Part shown: positions 33,352 through 44,500 of the stretch, in pieces
Layout: every line of letters starts with the position of its first letter
Position numbering within the stretch: the first letter of the stretch is position 1
From: Zingiber officinale
Taxonomy: Eukaryota; Streptophyta; Magnoliopsida; Zingiberales; Zingiberaceae
Reading direction: 5' to 3'
DNA: 64,000 nt
NCBI RefSeq assembly: GCF_018446385.1
Contig: NW_024589887.1
Location: forward strand, 23,501-87,500
The notes under the pieces: generated by a model
What the model was told of the DNA's origin: nothing
Databases searched by the model: none
The model's input: only the letters and a program-made list of their open reading frames with translations
Translations under genes and position numbers: made by a program

Positions 33352-34785
33352 ACCGACGAGCACCGTCGTTAAAAATCGAGAGCTGCGCCGACCGGCTATA
33401 AAAACCGCGCCGACGAGCACCGTCGTTAAAAATCGAGAGCCGCGCCGACCGGCTATAAAAACCGCGCCGACGAGCACCGTCGTTAAAAATCGAGAGCCGC
33501 GCCGACCGGCTATAAAAACCGCGCCGACGAGCACCGTCGTTAAAAATCGAGAGCCGCGCCGACCGGCTATAAAAACCGCGCCGACGAGCACCGTCATTAA
33601 AGATCGAGAGACGAGCACCGTCGTTAAAAATCGAGAGCCGCGCCGACCGGCTATAAAAACCGCGCCGACGAGCACCGTCGTTAAAAATCGAGAGCCGCGC
33701 CGACCGGCTATAAAAACCGCGCCGACGAGCACCGTCGTTAAAGATCGAGAGACGAGCACCGTCGTTAAAAATCGAGAGCCGCGCCGACCGGCTATAAAAA
33801 CCGCGCCGACGAGCACCGTCGTTAAAAATCGAGAGCCGCGCCGACCGGCTATAAAAACCGCGCCGACGAGCACCGTCGTTAAAAATCGAGAGCCGCGCCG
33901 ACCGGCTATAAAAACCGCGCCGACGAGCACCGTCGTTAAAGATCGAGAGCCGAGCACCGTCGTTAAAAATCGAGTCGCTACCGACCGCTATAAAACCGCC
34001 CGACGAGCACCGCGTTAAAATCGAGAGCCGGACCGGCGACTATAACCGACGAGCACCGTCGTTAAAAATCGAGAGCCGCGCCGACCGGCTATAAAAAACC
34101 GCGCCGACGAGCACCGTCGTTAAAGATCGAGAGACGAGCACCGTCGTTAAAAATCGAGAGCCGCGTCGACCGGCTATAAAAACCGCGCCGACGAGCACCG
34201 TCGTTAAAAATCGAGAGCCGCGCCGACCGGCTATAAAAACCGCGCCGACGAGCACCGTCGTTAAAGATCGAGAGACGAGCACCGTCGTTAAAAATCGAGA
34301 GTCGCGCCGACCGGCTATAAAAACCGCGCCGACGAGCACCGTCGTTAAAAATCGAGAGCCGCGCCGACCGGCTATAAAAACCGCGCCGACGAGCACCGTC
34401 GTTAAAGATCGAGAGCCGCGCCGACCGGCTATAAAAACCGCGCCGACGAGCACCGTCGTTAAAGATCGAGAGACGAGCACCGTCGTTAAAAATCGAGAGC
34501 CGCGTCGACCGGCTATAAAAACCGCGCCGACGAGCACCGTCGTTAAAAATCGAGAGCCGCGCCGACCGGCTATAAAAACCGCGCCGACGAGCACCGTCGT
34601 TAAAAATCGAGAGCCGCGCCGACCGGCTATAAAAATCGCGCCGACGAGTACCGTCGTTAAAAATCGAGAGCCGCGCCGACCGGCTATAAAAACCGCGCCA
34701 ACGAGCACCGTCGTTAAAAATCGAGAGCCGCGCCGACCGGCTATAAAAATCGCGCCGACGAGCACCGTCGTTAAAGATCGAGAGG
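33352..34785 (-). repeat. 57 bp tandem array with a TATA motif per unit, inside the Tat element
   Basis: About twenty full units of 57 bp (core ACCGGCTATAAAAACCGCGC, then GACGAGCACCGTCGTTAAAA) are interspersed with 27 bp short units (GACGAGCACCGTCGTTAAAG) at irregular intervals. Because both 57 and 27 are multiples of three, the minus strand is open through long stretches (33226-33957 and 34040-34765), repeating GAVFIAGRRGSRFLTTVLV and SRSLTTVLV. The 33960-34060 stretch is more degenerate. Each full unit offers CTATAAAAA on the plus strand. Tandem repeats in the 3' untranslated part of Tat elements are a known source of plant satellites. The open frame is probably a by-product of unit length. 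Confidence 0.92.
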
Positions 34786-35184
34786 CGAGCCGGCGTCTAT
34801 AAATCCCCGAGCGGAAGCGCGCATATACGTGCAGATACGTGCAGCGCGCATAGTCTTTCCCGATCGGGGGGTGGTCTTTTGATACTTGGCGTTAGCGGAA
34901 TTCACGTAAGCCAGATACGTGCAGCGCGCATAGTCTTTCCCGCTCGAAATTTGTTTAATGGATTAAGCCGATTGGCCGCGTGACGGAGAATGCTTTAGAG
35001 AATGACTGACTCTAAGCATAAACGTTAAGCAAACAGAAGAATATTATAGATAATGAGTACGAAGACAAATTAAAGGCAAAGGAGCAACGTTTCATTAGAA
35101 GAAAAATTATGCCGACCAGCACGTACAAAAAAGTTTGCATCCGCCGAGCGGATGAAATACAGAAAGCACTTTAAAGAACTCGCC
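34786..35184. other. Non-coding spacer between array and antisense gene
   Basis: It contains a direct repeat (CAGATACGTGCAGCGCGCAT followed by AGTCTTTCCCG, at about 34833 and 34911) and a further GGCGTCTATAAATCCCC TATA-like site at 34792. It would hold the 3' UTR of the antisense gene, whose stop is at 35185. Confidence 0.5.
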
Positions 35185-37343
35185 TCACTCCGGGTCTTCA
35201 AAATTAAAGAAAGCGTCCGGGATGTCATCAATCATGGATGCCAGGTCGGAGGCAGGAATATGCATTCCCTCGGGAAGGTGGCCACCTTTCTTCAGGTACG
35301 CCATGGTTACCCTGACCGCTTCGGCGAAAGTAGAAGAGACATTGTTGCCGAATTTTGCGCCGAACCGCTCCGAATGGAGATATTCTTGGCGCGCTGCGGC
35401 TAAGCGACTCGGCTCACCCTCCTTATATTTTTTAAGTACCGCTCGGGAGGCGGTCAAGGTATCTTGGACTGCCTTCAAGTCCATCTCAGCTTTGGTGCGT
35501 TCGGCCGAACGGATCTCCCGCTCAGCGTTCAGCTCGGCCTCTAGTTTTTTAGATTGCTGATCCAGGGCTCGGACTTCAACTTTCATTTTATCCAGATCAG
35601 CAATCGCCCGCCTCTTCCGGCCACTGGCGCGCTTCACGTCCCCGTCCCGCTTCTTCACCAAGTCTTCGAGTCGGGCTACCTCTGCAGCCAGATCAGCGGC
35701 CTTCTTCTGTTCGGCCTCGAGGGTCTGTTTCTCCCGCTCGGCCGATGGACCCCCGGATACTTGGAGTTTTTCCAGGAGATCCTCCAACTCGGCCAGCCGG
35801 TGGCTAGTGGCGATTTGCTCGGCCCAGCGCTGTAAGGGAAAGAATAAAATGAGGAACCAGACAGTAGCCTATCACAGAAAGAAAAATGAATTTACTTGAG
35901 TGACCTGCTGCATATTGTTGTCGTCGAGCTGCTTGGGCGTCATGAGGGCCACTTGGATCTGTGCGTCCTCAAAAAGCTTGGCGAGCGGACCCGTTAATGT
36001 TATTTCGTGAACAGGGCTCGAGGGCCGATCGGCGGACAGTAAATATTCCTCCGATGGGAATCGGAGGGTAGTCTTGATGGTCGGATTGCCGGACGGCGCT
36101 TCTTCAGTCGCGGCCGCCTGATGAGAGGACTCCCCTATGGTGGAAGTTTCGCCCAACCGACGTATGCGGCGACGAGTCCGGGGAGGAGAACCGGAGGGCT
36201 GTGCGGTAGGCGAAGCCACGGGGGTCCCGATATGTGATGGCGTGCGGTCCGGCGAATCTACCCCGACCGGCGCTTGTGGTGCGCCTTCTTGAGTCGGAAT
36301 GCGGGGGTCTCTTCGACGTTTCCGCCGAAGTTCCAGTGGGGGATCCCCGACTGGGGGGACTCCCAGCTCTGCTGGAGCAGAGGAAACAGGATCCTCCTCA
36401 ACCTCCGTTGAAGCAGCGGGGGTAGCTTCTGTTTCAGGGGCGGACTGCGCCCCTCCCTCTCCTGCATCTGCCGGGCGGCTGGGGATGAGACCCCGCTCGG
36501 CGAGCTCTTTTCTGGTGGCCGCTTCAATCTCCACGGCCTTCAACTTCAGATGAGCGGTAGCCTTGGAGCGCCACATAACTTCAGCTGCAGTAAAAGAAAT
36601 TAAAATCAATTAGACAAAAAAGACTGAGAGAGTAAAGAATTCTTACTCATGCGGAAGGGGAGATTTGCCCGAATGAGAGACAATCCGAAAATATACAACA
36701 CCCCCTTGAGAAGCAACTGGTCAATCTTGTATCGCTGACCAGACAACCAGTTCGCCGCATGAAGATATGCCGGGTTGCTTCTGAATTTGCCGAGTTCCGG
36801 CTGGGTCGGCACGGCGGTCTGCCATTTGGTTCGAAATGCTGGCCGCTCGGGGAATCGGATGTAGAAGAAAAATTCTTTCCAGTACTTGTTGGAGGTCGGC
36901 ATATTGTCAAAAAATTTAAAGCCTATTCTACTCTGGAAAATAAAAGTCCCCAGCTCAGATTGCTTAGGGTAGAAAAAGAAGTGGAATATTTTGGGGTCAA
37001 GAGGGATACTATGCAGCTTAAAGAGGACGACCATCCCGCTCAGCAGTCTAAAGGAATTCGGCACAAGTTGGCCGAGCGGGATGCGGAAATAATTACAAAC
37101 TTCCAAAATGAATGGATGGGTGGGAAACCTAAGGCCGCCCTGGAATTGGTCTAAAAAGAAACAAACTGTGCCGATCGGAGGGTCATGGGGCCGGTCAGAC
37201 GGGTCGGTTACAACTATTTCATAGTTGTCGGGAATCCCATACGTCCGAACCAGGCGCCGAGCGCCCTCCTCATCAAATCGGCTCTCCATAGACAGGTACC
37301 AAGGGCCATGAACTCCAACAGCGGGTTCAGAGGAGCTTGCCAT
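35185..37343 (-). CDS. Antisense three-exon gene of the Tat element (putative gypsy-type transposon protein)
   Basis: Exon 1 is 37343-36647, exon 2 36584-35896, exon 3 35829-35185. The joins use ATGA/gtaag with ctgcag/CTGAA and CAA/gtaaa with ttacag/CGCTGG, and keep frame for about 676 residues. Exon 1 (MASSSEPAVGVHGPWYLSME, GTVCFFLDQFQGGLRFPTHP, VCNYFRIPLGQLVPNSFRLL, FFYIRFPE) matches the plant domain annotated as putative gypsy-type transposon (Transposase_28-like). Exon 2 is Pro/Ser/Glu-rich with a basic RTRRRIRRL patch. Exon 3 is a long coiled coil (AEEQ/KKAADLAAEVARLEDLVKK, KLEAELNAEREIR) ending MIDDIPDAFFNFEDPE. It runs opposite to gag-pol, between pol and the 3' LTR, as in other Tat elements. 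Unlike pol it has no stop or frameshift. Function is unknown; a chromatin or regulatory role is only speculation. Confidence 0.85.
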
Positions 37344-37593
37344 ATCGAAGGAGCAAAAAAGACAGCAAGAAACCGAAGGAAGGGGAACAAAGGAGGCAGA
37401 GCAAGTTGGGAAGGCCTTGTAATGGAAGGGAGAAGCTTACTGAGGGAAGATAGACAGAAAGGATCACCAAAAGAGCCGAAGACCACCGAGAGGCGAGAGC
37501 TGGGACGGCCGGAAGGATGCAGCGGCAGCAGGCACCTTCGACGGAGAATACGCGATGAAACAGAGAATGCGGCGTAAAAGGCGAGGACGAGGG

Positions 37594-37600
37594 CTTTATA
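37594..37600 (-). promoter_or_regulatory. TATA box of the antisense gene
   Basis: The minus strand reads CGTATAAAGCCC, about 250 bp before the antisense ATG at 37343. No competing TATA was seen between them, giving a leader of about 220 nt. Inference from motif and spacing. Confidence 0.55.
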
Positions 37601-37994
37601 CGAAAGAGGCTGGTCGGCCTCGTCCGTCGGATGCAGGTCACGGAAGACGAAGTCATCATCTATCCGTCCGTTTCAAAATGACCAGCGTCCCATCGTACGG
37701 ATCATCACCGCCACGCCAGAGATGCCACGTGGCGCTCTGTCTCCAGGCGTAATTAATGCGCCCATGCCGCGCATGCTTCGACTTAATGGAGAGGATTTGC
37801 GTGATTTTCGAGAAGATCTAGACAAGCAAACATCCATGTTGAGCGACAAGACAACCAAAACGAAGAGCCGAACGGCTGAATTTGGTAGAAGGGCCGAGCG
37901 GCCTCATAAATATTATAATCGACTGGAAGGCGACGACCGCCCGCTCGGACACATAGTCCAGTCAGTCGGACTCACTGCCTCCTTCGACTAGACT

Positions 37995-38009
37995 TGAAGG
38001 GAAGGCAAG
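37995..38009 (+). promoter_or_regulatory. Polypurine tract of the Tat element
   Basis: GAAGGGAAGGCAAG directly precedes the 3' LTR at 38010, the expected site for plus-strand priming. Confidence 0.7.
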
Positions 38010-38720
38010 TGATTCGGCGGTAATAATGGGGGGCCCACCCTCTGAAGGGTCCCAGCCTAAGGACGGAAGGCTGGTCAAGCAGGTAATGGTCCGAGCAGAG
38101 CTAGAGATAACCCATCCATGGGTTGGGGTTTTCGACGCCAAGGCAGGAGGATCGAAGGGCCGAGCGGGAATCCACTCGACAGGGACCAAAGAGCCGAGCG
38201 AGTTGTCCGTTCGGCCGGGACCAAAGAGCCAAGCGGGTTATCCGTTCGGCCAAGATAAGGGCGAGGGCACAAAGGTGGCCTAGCGGCCTATGCGCTAGTC
38301 TCGGGATCTGGGATGTCAGAGGAGGCATGTCTGATGATTAGACCGTACACAAGATTGCACGATGGAAGATCTCGCCGTCACATCAAGGAGAGGTGGATAC
38401 AGTACCAGTATGGCCCCATATATGCTCTTCTGACAGGTCCATACTGGGGCATGGTCTAAAGCAGATGACTGCTTCGATTGGCGTGCCCGGGCTCTTTCGA
38501 TAGTTCTATATAAGGCCTCCATTTCTTCACCGGAGGTACAGGAGTCTTCTGCTAAAGAGTCACTTTTTTGTTATTTCCTCGCCTGACTTGAGCGTCGGAG
38601 GGCCGTCGCCGGGATACCCCTCCCGGCTCGGTTTTGTTGCAGGTTCGCCGGAGCCCTCGAGGATCCAGCAGGGAGCGCCACGTGCCCAGCATCCGCTGAC
38701 TCTTGGTTCGGACAGGATCA
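38010..38720 (+). repeat. 3' LTR of the Tat element
   Basis: 711 bp, TGATTCGGCGG...GGACAGGATCA. It differs from the 5' LTR at about seven positions by eye (two in the first ten bases, the rest scattered), all C/T or G/A. Confidence 0.95.
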
Positions 38721-38725
38721 TACAT

Positions 38726-38990
38726 AGTTAAAAAGATTAAAAAAATATTTAAGTTTAAAATATTTTTAAAATAAATTTTAATTTAAAAAGATTTTTAAAA
38801 TAAATTTTAAGTTAAAAGATTTTTTAAAATAAATTTTAAGTTAAAAAAATTTTAAAATAGATTTCAAGTTAAAAAGATTTTTAAAATTAATTTTAAAAAA
38901 TAAAATAAATTTTAAGTTAAAAATATTTTTAAAAATAAATTTTAAGTTAAAAAAATTTTAAAATAGATTTTAAGTTAAAAGGATTTTGAG
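38726..38990. repeat. AT-rich degenerate tandem, continuation of 26577-26957
   Basis: AAGTTAAAAAGATTTTTAAAATAAATTTT-like units of about 30 bp, the same as on the far side of the Tat element, so the two tracts were contiguous before insertion. Confidence 0.75.
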
Positions 38991-39917
38991 AGCCTTATTC
39001 TTTGATGTCTTTAACTTGTCACTCTTCAATCTTGGACACTCGCTCTTGTAGTCGTCTTTCTTATTACACCCGAAGCAGGTCACATTCCTTGGTTCAGTCG
39101 GGGAGTTGATCTTCTACAGGTCCTTGTTGCTGAAGCTTTCTTCCTCCTAGTGAACATTTTCCTTACCAGGTTTACCAGGTACTCTTCGTCTTCATAATCT
39201 TGATCGGACTCATCTTCAGGTTCAGGCTTGGACTTTGTCGTTTCCTTGGAGGAACCTACAAATAAAGTAATACCTTTCTTAGATCCGGCATTAGTCTGCT
39301 CGTGTAGTTCAAGTTCGCAGAATAATTCGTCTACTTTTAATTTAGATAAATTTTTTAAAATTTTGTAGGCATCCACGATATATGCCCATAATGAATTTCG
39401 TGGAAAGGCATTTAATGTGTACCTGATTAAATCGCGATTTTCCATTTGATGGCCTATCGCGTGGAGTCAATTGAGGATGTCTTTGATCCTCGCATGAAGT
39501 TGACTCACTGTTTCTCCTTCTTGCATTTTAATATTAAATAATTTATTTAACAAAAGATCGCACTTAGTTACCTTAGCGTCGCTTGTTCCTTCGTATAGTT
39601 CGATCAACTTGTCCCATAACTCTTTCGCATTTTGGTGCGGTCCCACTCGATTCAGCTCTTCTTTTGTCAGCCCACATTACAGCATGTTGAGAGCTTTGTT
39701 ATCCGTTGAGGATTTTTTTTTCTCATGTCCGGAGTCCACTGTTTCGGGTCTAGTGGATTCTCGGAGTTGTCAACCGGCACCTTGTATCCTCTGGTGACGT
39801 TGAACCACTGGTCGAAGTCAGTCTTCAGGTAGACATCCATTTGCTTCTTCCAGTAGGGGAAGTCATCCCCGTTGAATAGGTGGGACGTACTGTGCTGAAT
39901 CCTTCGACTTGAGACAT
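38991..39917 (-). pseudogene. SIRE-like copia gag remnant
   Basis: From an ATG at 39917 (MSQVEGFSTVRPTY) the minus strand carries broken copia gag: ALNML, GLTKEELNRV, KELWDKLIELYEGTSDAKV, LLLNKLFNIKMQEGETVSQL, LHAIGHQMENRDLIRYTLNA, an acidic segment (PEPEDESDQDYEDEE), and a zinc knuckle near 39060 reading CFGCNKKDDYKSEC, with Tyr where His is expected. Several stops and frameshifts. A primer site and LTR (40179-41524) lie upstream in the correct order. Confidence 0.8.
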
Positions 39918-40178
39918 TTTATCCTACACACAAATAAATAAAAGGAACGAGGAATCCCAAGACTTGGTCTTGGATTAGTAGTCCGGTATAAAATTAGAAA
40001 AAATCTAAAACTGAATTGATATTGCACCAATTCAGCTTAATTACTACGAAAAATTTTCCGAAAAGGTAACAATACCAGTTTGGATTTATAACGTAAAACT
40101 GAATACCGAAAAAAAATGTAAATAAAAGTTCCACCCCCTGTTTTATTGGTGGTTGCACCAAATCAGAGCGGGTACCTG

Positions 40179-40190
40179 TCTCTGATACCA
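40179..40190 (-). promoter_or_regulatory. Copia primer-binding site
   Basis: The minus strand reads TGGTATCAGAGA, one base from the TGGTATCAGAGC site complementary to initiator tRNA-Met used by plant copia elements. It sits 2 bp inside the LTR boundary. Confidence 0.8.
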
Positions 40191-40192
40191 CT

Positions 40193-41524
40193 TGTTGGAT
40201 CATAAAAATCGATAGAGACGCCCCCACGGGCGGGATCAACTGGTTATGACATGGATTCTTGCAGAATAGGTCAAGAGGTCGAGGGTCTGCGGCAGCAAAT
40301 GCGATAACATCAATATCTGTCCGTGCTAAACACCTGAGACCGCCATGTCATAGCTGGGCCCGTATTCACCGTGATTTACTCCCTCTCATACTTGTGGGGC
40401 CTGGTTGAGGGGGCCGCTAGGTTGGCGGTTCCAACCTTTTTTGCAGAATGAAAATCGATAGAGAGAGGGGGGGGGGGGTGAATATCAATTTTTAAAATTC
40501 GAAAAGAAGATCGAGTATGCAACGGAAAAATCGAAATTGGAACAATACTAACACAAGTAATTTTTTACTTAGTTCAGAGCTTTAGTTAACTCCTACTCCA
40601 AGGCCCGCACTCGTCGAGTGCTTTCATTGGGCAATCCACTAGCAATTCGAATAAGTTTTTACAAATTGAAAGTACAGGAATGCTTAAGAAGATTAAATAC
40701 TGATAATAATTAAGAACGAAAGAAAATAGCGTGGTGTCAGAGAAGTTTCAACGTCGCAGGAGCACAGCACGGCAGAGCAAGATTTAGAAGGCTTTGTTGT
40801 GAGTTGTTCTTTGCTCCAGGGTGCATCCTCCTTATATAGGAGGCTCCGGGTGCCTGGAGTGTGACGTAGCCCAGCCAACCATGAAGCTCCACGTAGCGAA
40901 GCAGCGATGAGGATAAAATTTGTATTCCGAGCGCCCGGATCCCTTTCGGGCGCCTGAACTTTTGTTTTCCAACAACTTGCAAAAAATATTAGTCCGAGGC
41001 AAAATGCAAAACTACCCTGCAAAATAAAGTGTTAGCATAGTACAGTTATAATAGTAATAAAAGCAGTAATAAGATTCTATCTCCTCGAGACTGGAATCTA
41101 GTCATGATTTCAACTTAGATTTTCGAAATGGATCTAAGTTGGATTGACGCCTAATGTTTCCTTCCTGGGAATGCGTTCTCACAGTCACTCCCCTCTAATG
41201 ACTTACCTTAACTTACTTGTCAGACGCTCGGTCAACCCTTCAACCCCTTTGGACTTCGTGCCAGCTATCAGGTCAGCCCATCACCTAGCTGGACTTCGTG
41301 CCAAACATCCGGTCAGCCCATCGACCTGTCTGGACTTTGTGTCAGCTATCCGATCGGCCCGTCGACCTAGCTAGGCTTCGTGCCAACTTTCCGGTCGATC
41401 CATCGACCTAGCTAGGCTTCTTCTGCACACTCGGTCATAATGTTAGATTACAATGAAACTAACTTAACCTACTTTGTCATTCATCAAAACTTGGGTTAGA
41501 CCGTTAGCGCTACCCGTACCAACA
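40193..41524 (-). mobile_element. LTR of the SIRE-like copia element
   Basis: On the minus strand it starts TGTTGGTACGGGTAGCGC and ends TATGATCCAACA, the classic TG...CA with TGTTGG/CCAACA ends. It is 1332 bp including the SINE-like insertion. It contains GGGCGCCCG-type motifs and a minus-strand TATA (CTATATAAGGAGG, complement near 40829-40841). Confidence 0.8.
40219..40450 (+). mobile_element. SINE-like insertion with 14 bp target duplication
   Basis: A 232 bp sequence inside the copia LTR is flanked by the direct repeat AAAATCGATAGAGA (40205-40218 and 40451-40464). Near its start are GGGATCAACTGGTTATGACA and AGGTCGAGGGTC, weakly like tRNA A and B boxes at suitable spacing. A T-rich end (CCTTTTTTGCAG) precedes the second repeat. 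Long target duplication and size suggest a tRNA-derived SINE; the box matches are imperfect. Confidence 0.6.
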
Positions 41525-44500
41525 ATTAATTTTCCCACAGCTGGCTAGGTAGCAAAATATGTGAGTAGCAGAAGCAGGGTGAACCCATAACCCACAGAGT
41601 CATCCCTTGAGGTTGGATATTTGTTCATGATACTATAATAGAGTAGTATATATGTATACTGCTTGATTGTTATCCTTGGATGAGGATTCCTGAGTTGAGT
41701 AGTAAATTTAGGGACCACATTTTTATTAATGGGGAAGAATGTAAGATCTGACAATTCAACAATAAGGTTTAATGGACAAAAAATCTTATCAGAATTTTTA
41801 GAAATTTTCTAGAATTTAATTGGAACTCGTATGACGTATTTAGAGGAGACACATTTATAGGCTTGAGAAAAACCTGTTTAGAATACCCAAAGATAGGAGT
41901 TGATTGGGGAATAAACTTAGATTTTGATTTACCTAAACTAAATTCAAATTTATAAATCCTTTCCTATTCAATTCGCTCCTGACTCGTGCCCTAAGTCCCT
42001 CACCGTTGAACCCATCTCCTTCCCTTCCTCTTGGCGCCAACCACCTCTTCCTCTTCTCTTCGTCTTGCGACGCCGCTCTCTCCTCCTCCTCCCATTTTCT
42101 CTTCGCGATGCTGCTGACCACTGCCCAGAGGATGATCACCTCTCCGTCACGCCGATTCTTGAGAGCCTCCTAGTGCCACCCGAGTGCCGCTTCTCGGAGC
42201 AACGTCGTCGTCTTCTTTGAGCAAAGATTCACTCAACGATGTAGCAGATCTGTTATTAATTGACACAGATTTCCGATCGCGTCGGCGCCGTTTGCTCACC
42301 GTCGGTTGAGCCACCTCCTCCTCTGCTCGCGGAGGTTCGTTCGGTTGTTTTCATTTGATCCACCCGCGTCGTGTATTCTGATTGTCGACACTGGTCACCA
42401 CTTTCCCAGTCCTAGCCGTGGACACCAAGAATTCGCCGAGAGCCGAGCACTTGATGCCACCTTTCTGGTAGAGCTCTATGGTCGATCCACCGTCGCCCAA
42501 TCGCGCCAGATGCTGCTCGACACTACCACCCTCTCGGCCACAAGAAGTGAGGTTCTGGATTGTAGATCCCTAGCTGTGGCGATCCCTGTGGCTTGGAAGA
42601 TTGTTGCTAGGGTTTGTAGAGACCATCAATTCCGACAACAATCTTCTCCAGCAGCGAATAAATTGTTGGGGGCATCTAGATTGAGGTAAGATAGGTTAAT
42701 TTTAGGTTTGAAATAATCTGAAATTCTATTGTGGCATTGAGAGGTTTATAATTTGGGGTGTTTATTTGGATGACAGCAACTTCCATCTTGCTCCGACCAT
42801 GATCCTCGGCAGCAAGCACATCTTCGTCTGTGGATCACCAGCTGATCTTCTGGGTTTGGGTGAGTTTCGAAGATTAATTCATGTCTACAGTTGATGTGAT
42901 TAGTGTGATGTAGATTGGATTGATTAATAGATATGAGTGGATGAAGTTTGTGACCAGTTGTAGGTTATTACTTAGGGATTTATCAAAGATTATGATTCGT
43001 TTGGAATTACCCTAATTGGGTTGGGAGTTTTAGTTAGCTATCTTATTCATGTGGAATTAGCTAAATAAAATATATTGATACAGGACTCTAATTCGAGACA
43101 AGCACTTCGACGTGGAGATTGTTTAGCTCAGTCTACATTTAAGACGGGTACTTCTTACTTTGACTCTCTTTAGTTCTTTGGAACTTGGCGCTTGAGATAT
43201 TATTTTTGGATAAGGACTGTTTTACCTTAACTCTACTCGTATTTTTCTTGTGCTTGATACTTCCACTCAAACTTGTGAGTTATTCATTTCTATATCCATA
43301 CAGTATCTTGTTGTCATCTATGATATTTAGCAGATATTAGATACCAACCTTTTATGCTTTGATTGTTGTTTATTTATGTATCGTATTGAGCATGTTGGCT
43401 TCATGTAGCATACCTGATTTCCTGTTTACATGTATATGATGATTGTTGTATTTTGCGCATCATATCATTACATACATGTTAAAGACAAATTCTCCCTTGT
43501 GGTCGAGAGAGTCATTAACCAGGGTCGCATGCTCGACCACTCGAGAAAGTGGTAGCTGGAGCAGATGCTGCTTATCCTGTCATGTTGTACTCGGCCACTC
43601 ATGGGTAGTGGTAGCTGGAGTTGCGAGCAGTAGGGGCCCCTTTCGCTTTGTAGCTAGTTAGCTACTCAACACCTGTCCACTCGATCACTCGAGAGTTGTG
43701 GAGGCCTTTGAGTGATACAGTTGTCATCGATCCGGCCTCTCGACCATACAGGGGGCATGGTGTAGAAAGGTGGGCAGGGTGACCATCCGTGCATACGTAT
43801 TATTATTATACCTGCTGATGTTATTACTTTCTTATGCTGATGTTGCTAGCTTATGCTGCTGTTACTTACTTATGCTGATATGCTTACATACGTTGAGATA
43901 TATATTTGTTGTATGTGTTTAGACTAACTTACCTATTACTAATATGTATATACCTCACATGTTACCCTTGTAGTTATGAGTAGCTCTGTAGCAGAGTTGT
44001 ATTACTCCTGATCTTTTATTACCTAGCCTAGGATATGGTTTCAGGTATGAGCATATATTTCGATTTTATTTTAGTATCTGTTATTTCCCTTATGAGACTG
44101 TATATTGTTGGCACTCTCTATTTGGATATTATGTTTATGCACTATCTTTCCTTTACCTGACACTCACCACCCTACCAATTGATTTTTCTTTCGCCCGGTA
44201 GTAGGTAGATGAATCAAGGATGCTTGGAGAGTCCTGGCTGTCAGCCCCATGTCACATCCAAGGACAGTTTCTTTTCGGTCTTATTTTCGTTTGGATGGCA
44301 TATTGATTTTGCGTATTACTTTCTAACTAGTTGATGTGGATTTTGGAGTCTAGTATGGTGATTTCAAGTATTTTGGTTAATGACCTTGCTGGTCTTACAT
44401 TTGATTTTCTCTTGGAGGTTATTATTTCATTTATTCTTTATTTGTATTTTGTATTTAGTGTTATATTAATTCGATTATCTTTTGGAGTTTATTATGTGGA

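Larger units (their letters stand above)
26963..38720 (+). mobile_element. Complete Tat-lineage Ty3/gypsy retrotransposon, 11.76 kb
   Basis: Both LTRs are 711 bp, begin TGAT and end ATCA, and the element is flanked by a perfect 5 bp duplication TACAT (26958-26962 and 38721-38725). The order is LTR, gag-protease, RT-RNaseH-second RNase H-integrase, a tandem-repeat array, an antisense three-exon gene, a polypurine tract and LTR. The second (archaeal-type) RNase H and the antisense gene between pol and the 3' LTR are features of the Tat lineage (Grande/RIRE2/Retand group). The LTRs differ at about seven sites by eye, all transitions, so insertion was recent. Despite that, the pol frame has several stops. 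Confidence 0.95.

Noticed and set aside
33352-34785. CRISPR-like array
   Set aside because: Units are contiguous and nearly identical without unique spacers, in a plant retrotransposon; it is a tandem repeat.
42306-42689. 127-codon GC-rich frame (MSHLLLCSRRFVRLF...) as a gene
   Set aside because: No family resemblance, arginine/serine-rich as expected for a random frame in CpG-rich LTR-like DNA, and no supporting neighbours.
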